From the NCBI GenBank assembly GCA_963764585.1, contig CAVXTB010000003.1, positions 682,001 to 746,000 on the forward strand: a stretch of 64,000 nucleotides of DNA. Reading direction: 5' to 3'. The position numbers and the translations under genes are program-made. Below, in pieces: positions 60,944 to 64,000 of the stretch. Below the pieces are notes generated by a model. The model did no database searches and was not told the origin of the DNA. It was given only the letters and a program-made list of their open reading frames with translations. Numbering within the stretch: the stretch's first letter is position 1; every line of letters begins with the position of its first letter. Origin of the DNA: JAOPZW01 sp963764585. Lineage in GTDB: Bacteria; Actinomycetota; Thermoleophilia; Solirubrobacterales; Solirubrobacteraceae.

Positions 60944-63053
60944 GCTCGCCGCGCTGCGCCAGCGTCTCGAGCGCCTCGACCGCGGCCGGCGCGAACTGGG
61001 TGCCCGATCCGGCGCGCATCTCGGCCAGTGCCGCGTCGATGCTCATCGGTGGGCTGTAGGAGCGGCCCGAGACCATCTCGTCCCACGCGTCGGCGACCGC
61101 GAGCAGCGCGGCGCCCTCGGGCAGCCCGGCTCCGCGCAGCTCGGCGGGGTAGCCGCGGCCGTCGGGGCGCTCGTGGTGCGCCGCGATCCACGCGATCTGC
61201 TCGTCGCTGAGCACGTCGGCGACGATCCGCGCGCCGAGCACCGGGTGCTCGCGGATGATCGCGAACTCGTCCTCCTCCAGCGGCCCGTCCTTGAGCAGGA
61301 TCGCGTCGGGCACGCCGATCTTGCCGACGTCGTGCAGCAGCGCGGCGTCGCGCAGCAGTGCCACGCGGGCTGGCGGCCAGTCGCGCGCGGCGGCCAGCCG
61401 CGCGCTGAGCGCCGCGACGTGCTCGCCGTGGTCCTGCGTGTCGGGGTCCTTGGCGTCGATCGCGCGGGCCAGCGCGCGCAGGCCCAGGAGCGCCTGGCTG
61501 CGGTCGAGCTCGCGCGTGCGCTGGCGCTCGTCGAGCTCGCGCACGATCGCGGGGTCGTAGAGCCAGGAGATGTTGCGCCCGTGCTGCTTGGCCCAGTACA
61601 GGGCCGCGTCCGCGCGCCGCAGGGCCTCCTCGGCGCTGCTGGCCGCCTCGAGGTCGCAGAGGCCGATCGAGATCGTCGCGCGCTGCCGCAGCAGGGACGC
61701 CTCGGCGACGGCGCGCCGCGCGCGATCGGCGACGAGTAGCGCCTGGTGGCGATCGCTCTCGACGAAGACGACGGCGAACTCGTCGCCGCCCATGCGGGCC
61801 AGCACGTTCTCCTCGCCGACCGCGTCGCGCAGCAGCGCGGCGATCTCGGCGAGGACCTCGTCGGCGACCTGCACGCCGGCGCGATCGCTGAGGTCGCGAA
61901 AGCCGTCGACATCGATCAGCGCGACGGTCAGCGGGCGGCCGTGGCGCTGGGCGCGTGCCACCTCGCTGGTCAGCCGCCACCGGAAGGCGCGGCTGTTGGG
62001 CAGCCCCGTGACGGCATCGGTGGCCGCCTCGCTGTGCAGCCGCGCGCGGTCCTCGGCGTTGGCGACCGCGGTGGCGATGAGGTCGGCGTAGTCGAGCAGG
62101 TGCTCCTCGGCGCCGGGCGCGAAGCGGTCGGCCGCGTTCGCGCCGACCACGAGCGCGCCCCACAGGGTCGCGCCCGTGTGCACCGGCGCCGCCAGGCGCA
62201 CGCGCCGCGGCGGCTCGTCGACCTCCTGGCGCGTGACCGCGGCGCCGGCGCGCAGGCGCTCGAGCACGCCGCCGGGCGGCAGGTCGCCGACCAGCGCGAC
62301 GTCGACCTCGGTGCGCCCGTCGCGCGACCAGCGCCCGAGCAGGTCGTAGCGGTCGTCGTCGCGGAAGCGGACGATCGCGGCGGTGTCGGCGTCGAGCAGC
62401 CGGCCGGCCTCCGACGAGACCAGCGCGAAGATCCCGGCCGGGGGCGACCCGGCGGCGACGGCGGTCGCGACCCGGCGCAGCGACGCGTGCTCCTCGGTCA
62501 GGCGCCGCTGGCGTGTCCGCCCGCCGAGGACGACACCGCCGACGAGGAAGTAGGTCGGGACCACCACGATCAGCTCGCGGGCGAGGTTGCCGTCCGTCGC
62601 GTTCGCGTCGTAGAGCAGCGGCAGCGCGTGGACGACCGCGCAGCCCAGCCAGTAGGCGATGGCCTGGCGCGGCGTGCAGAACAGCGCCACGTAGACGACG
62701 ACGAACCACAGGTAGTTGAGGGTGGGGGAGTCCGCGCCGCCGGTGGCGGGCACGAGCGCGACCCCGGCGCACAGGCCGAGGATCGTCGAGACGTGGACGG
62801 CCGCCATCGGCGTGTGCGGCCAGGGTGGCGCGACCAGCAGCAGCGTTCCCCAGGCCACGCCGAACCCGGCGACGAGCCAGACGACCCACAACGGGTGCAC
62901 GTCCGAGCCGGGCAGCGCGAGCCCGAGGAGCGTCGTCGCCGCGGCGCTCAACCACAGCACACCGGCCACGCGGCTCGCGAGATCGCGCTCGGCCAGGCTG
63001 GCGAACGGCATCCGTCCCCGCGACGGCACTGACGGCTGGTGGCGTCCCTGCAC
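60903..63053 (-). CDS. Membrane GGDEF / HD-GYP cyclic-di-GMP protein
   Basis: A 716-residue protein. Five to six N-terminal membrane helices (about 25-185) form a sensor. A GAF-like domain follows (about 210-345). Then a GGDEF domain (about 350-515) with an intact MGGDEF motif at 421-426, and an HD-GYP domain (about 535-700) with LLHDVGKIGVPDAILLK (HD at 574-575), EHPVLGARI and HHERPDGRGYP. It could both make and break cyclic di-GMP. The GTG start at 63053 follows AGGAGGAG. It is 60 nt downstream of the glycosylase gene on the same strand, with no obvious functional link. Confidence 0.92.
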   Translation of the reverse strand: MQGRHQPSVPSRGRMPFASLAERDLASRVAGVLWLSAAATTLLGLALPGSDVHPLWVVWLVAGFGVAWGTLLLVAPPWPHTPMAAVHVSTILGLCAGVALVPATGGADSPTLNYLWFVVVYVALFCTPRQAIAYWLGCAVVHALPLLYDANATDGNLARELIVVVPTYFLVGGVVLGGRTRQRRLTEEHASLRRVATAVAAGSPPAGIFALVSSEAGRLLDADTAAIVRFRDDDRYDLLGRWSRDGRTEVDVALVGDLPPGGVLERLRAGAAVTRQEVDEPPRRVRLAAPVHTGATLWGALVVGANAADRFAPGAEEHLLDYADLIATAVANAEDRARLHSEAATDAVTGLPNSRAFRWRLTSEVARAQRHGRPLTVALIDVDGFRDLSDRAGVQVADEVLAEIAALLRDAVGEENVLARMGGDEFAVVFVESDRHQALLVADRARRAVAEASLLRQRATISIGLCDLEAASSAEEALRRADAALYWAKQHGRNISWLYDPAIVRELDERQRTRELDRSQALLGLRALARAIDAKDPDTQDHGEHVAALSARLAAARDWPPARVALLRDAALLHDVGKIGVPDAILLKDGPLEEDEFAIIREHPVLGARIVADVLSDEQIAWIAAHHERPDGRGYPAELRGAGLPEGAALLAVADAWDEMVSGRSYSPPMSIDAALAEMRAGSGTQFAPAAVEALETLAQRGELMPVAARLHQPTA

Positions 63054-63113
63054 GGGCTCTCCTCCTCCCTGCGTCGGGCGAACGGATACCCAGCCGCCGG
63101 CGCTTCGATGCGC

Positions 63114-63866
63114 TCACCTCTGCTCGCGCGGACACCAGTACGTGGTGCGTCCGCCGACCACGCCGCGCTCCATCGCGGTTCCGCAGCGCGGGCAGTGCCC
63201 GCCCCGCCGGCGCTCGGGGATGACCTCGGTCACCCCGGCGTGGCCCCTGCGCACGGACATGCGGATGATCGTGCGCATGTCGCGCCACAGGCGGTCGACC
63301 TCCGCGTCGTCGAGGTCGGCGGCGGGGCGCCGCGGGTCGACGAGCGTGCGCCAGAGGATCTCGTCGGCCATCAGGTTCCCGATCCCGGCCATGACGGCCT
63401 GGTCCATGAGGCGCGCCTTGATCGGCGCCCGGCTGCGGCGCAGCAGCTCGCGGAAGGTGTCGCGATCGACGTCGGCGGCATCGGGCCCGAGGGCGGCGAT
63501 GTCGGGCTCCAGGCGCGCGCGGCCCAGGCGGCGCTTGTCGCGCAGCGCCAGCGTGCCGCCGTCCTCGAAGCGCAGGACGAAGCGGTCCCAGTTGCGCTCG
63601 GCGGGCTCCTCGTCGATGGCGATGCGGCCCGCCATGCCGAGGTGCAGCCCGAGGGCCGGGCCGTCGCCGGAGGTCTCGATCCACATGGACTTGCCGCGCC
63701 GGTGCACGGCGGTCAGCTCGCGCCCGACGAGCGCGTCGGCGATCTCGCCGGGCGCGTGCGGGCGCGAGACGTAGGTGTCGCCGTCGTCGACGGCGGCGAT
63801 GCGGCGGTGCAGCCCGTGCGCCTCGATGTGCCGCCGGGCGGACTCGACGTCGGGGAGCTCGGGCAC
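63114..63866 (-). CDS. Fpg/Nei-family DNA glycosylase
   Basis: A 250-residue base-excision enzyme. PELP at 2-5 includes the catalytic proline and Glu 3. A conserved basic residue lies in HRRGKSMWIE. The helix-two-turn-helix has DQAVMAGIGNLMADEILW. The C-terminal zinc finger reads CPRCGTAM ... TYWCPREQR: the last of the four zinc cysteines is Glu 248 instead of Cys. Nei-type (endonuclease VIII) enzymes and MutM share this fold; which damage it prefers is uncertain. GTG 63866 has TAAGCT 6 nt upstream, overlapping the stop of the next gene. Confidence 0.88.
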   Translation of the reverse strand: MPELPDVESARRHIEAHGLHRRIAAVDDGDTYVSRPHAPGEIADALVGRELTAVHRRGKSMWIETSGDGPALGLHLGMAGRIAIDEEPAERNWDRFVLRFEDGGTLALRDKRRLGRARLEPDIAALGPDAADVDRDTFRELLRRSRAPIKARLMDQAVMAGIGNLMADEILWRTLVDPRRPAADLDDAEVDRLWRDMRTIIRMSVRRGHAGVTEVIPERRRGGHCPRCGTAMERGVVGGRTTYWCPREQR

Positions 63867-63872
63867 TCCGGG

Positions 63873-63878
63873 AGCTTA
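63873..63878 (-). promoter_or_regulatory. -10-like hexamer for the glycosylase gene
   Basis: TAAGCT on the minus strand, 6 nt before the GTG at 63866. Its TAA is also the stop codon of the upstream ferredoxin-like gene. Confidence 0.3.
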
Positions 63879-64000
63879 GGCCCGCTGCAGCTCGGCGCCC
63901 TCGTCGTAGAGCTTGAGCACGTGCACGGCGCCTGGCGGGGCGGCGTCCAGGCACAGGCCGCACAGCACGCACTCGTCGAGGTTCTCCTCGACGAGGACGA
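63876..64000 (-). CDS. Ferredoxin-like protein, C-terminal end only
   Basis: The last 41 residues of a gene that enters from beyond the window: VLVEENLDECVLCGLCLDAA, then PPGAVHVLKLYDEGAELQRA and TAA. CxxCxxC is a 4Fe-4S binding run, but the fourth cysteine expected three residues later is Ala. The rest of the protein may supply it. Partial, so no family beyond ferredoxin/4Fe-4S is claimed. Upstream of the glycosylase on the same strand. Confidence 0.6.
   Translation of the reverse strand, partial: VLVEENLDECVLCGLCLDAAPPGAVHVLKLYDEGAELQRA

Noticed and set aside
60889..63972. A 1,027-residue minus-strand open frame spanning the GGDEF and glycosylase genes
   Set aside because: It is the wrong frame of two clear genes and is almost entirely Arg/Ala/Pro.

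Overview
This is one contiguous stretch of very GC-rich bacterial chromosome: dense, high third-position GC, many GTG and some TTG starts, many GTGA/ATGA overlaps. Gene content (BMP-type nucleoside ABC transporter, deoC followed by two aldehyde dehydrogenase genes, families of secreted proteins with Ig-like C-terminal modules, ECF sigma factors with a fused zinc-finger/membrane tail, M36 protease) points to Actinomycetota, most likely Thermoleophilia/Solirubrobacterales. That placement is inference. I see no rRNA, tRNA, CRISPR array, prophage or recognised defence system.

Layout. 1-4.9 kb: a cyclase/ATPase/TPR regulator and an animal-type heme peroxidase, both frameshifted. 4.9-12.7 kb: FAD-linked oxidase and GntR regulator divergent from a PLP aminotransferase, a lysyl-oxidase-like secreted protein, an acyl-CoA synthetase, a 379-bp gene-free stretch with a duplicated hairpin element, a small membrane protein and an acyl-CoA dehydrogenase. 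12.7-18.0 kb: three tandem secreted paralogues, two of them frameshifted. 18.0-22.0 kb: deoC, a DUF7144 membrane protein, an aldehyde dehydrogenase and its half-length partner. 22.1-31.7 kb (minus): a likely operon of adenosine deaminase, BMP lipoprotein, ABC ATPase, two permeases, a nucleosidase-like protein of unknown specificity and a hydrolase-methyltransferase fusion, ending in a perfect 15-bp hairpin. 31.8-37.2 kb: CoA-binding protein, M36 metalloprotease, and an IS1182-type element inserted into a hairpin. 37.3-40.9 kb (minus): cupin, CYTH-cytidine deaminase fusion, purine nucleoside phosphorylase (one frameshift), thymidine phosphorylase. 40.9-48.9 kb: AraC regulator, aldehyde dehydrogenase, upp, sigma factor with a membrane propeller partner, LysR/SDR pair, a small unknown gene, agmatine deiminase. 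48.9-53.6 kb (minus): a complete Liv-type ABC transporter. 53.7-57.7 kb: TetR divergent from a PucR regulator followed by SUMF1-like, MIP18-like and amidohydrolase genes. 57.7-64.0 kb: a small Cys-rich ORF, a secreted repeat protein, a sigma factor with fused tail, N-carbamoylputrescine amidase, a GGDEF/HD-GYP protein, an Fpg/Nei glycosylase and the end of a ferredoxin-like gene.

How it fits together. The main theme is nucleoside uptake and breakdown: import (BMP/ABC), deamination (add, cdd), phosphorolysis (PNP, deoA), deoxyribose-phosphate cleavage (deoC), probable acetaldehyde oxidation (ALDH) and uracil salvage (upp). Minor themes are agmatine to putrescine (two genes 12 kb apart) and branched-chain amino acid or similar uptake (Liv).

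Two features recur. First, about fifteen genes that lead transcription units carry a TAnnnT hexamer 6-9 nt before the start codon, the geometry expected for leaderless mRNAs. Second, four convergent gene pairs interlock their stop codons in the tetramer CTAG. The single-base frameshifts cluster in the first 17 kb (plus one in the PNP gene). They may be genuine recent mutations or sequence errors; the bases alone cannot decide.
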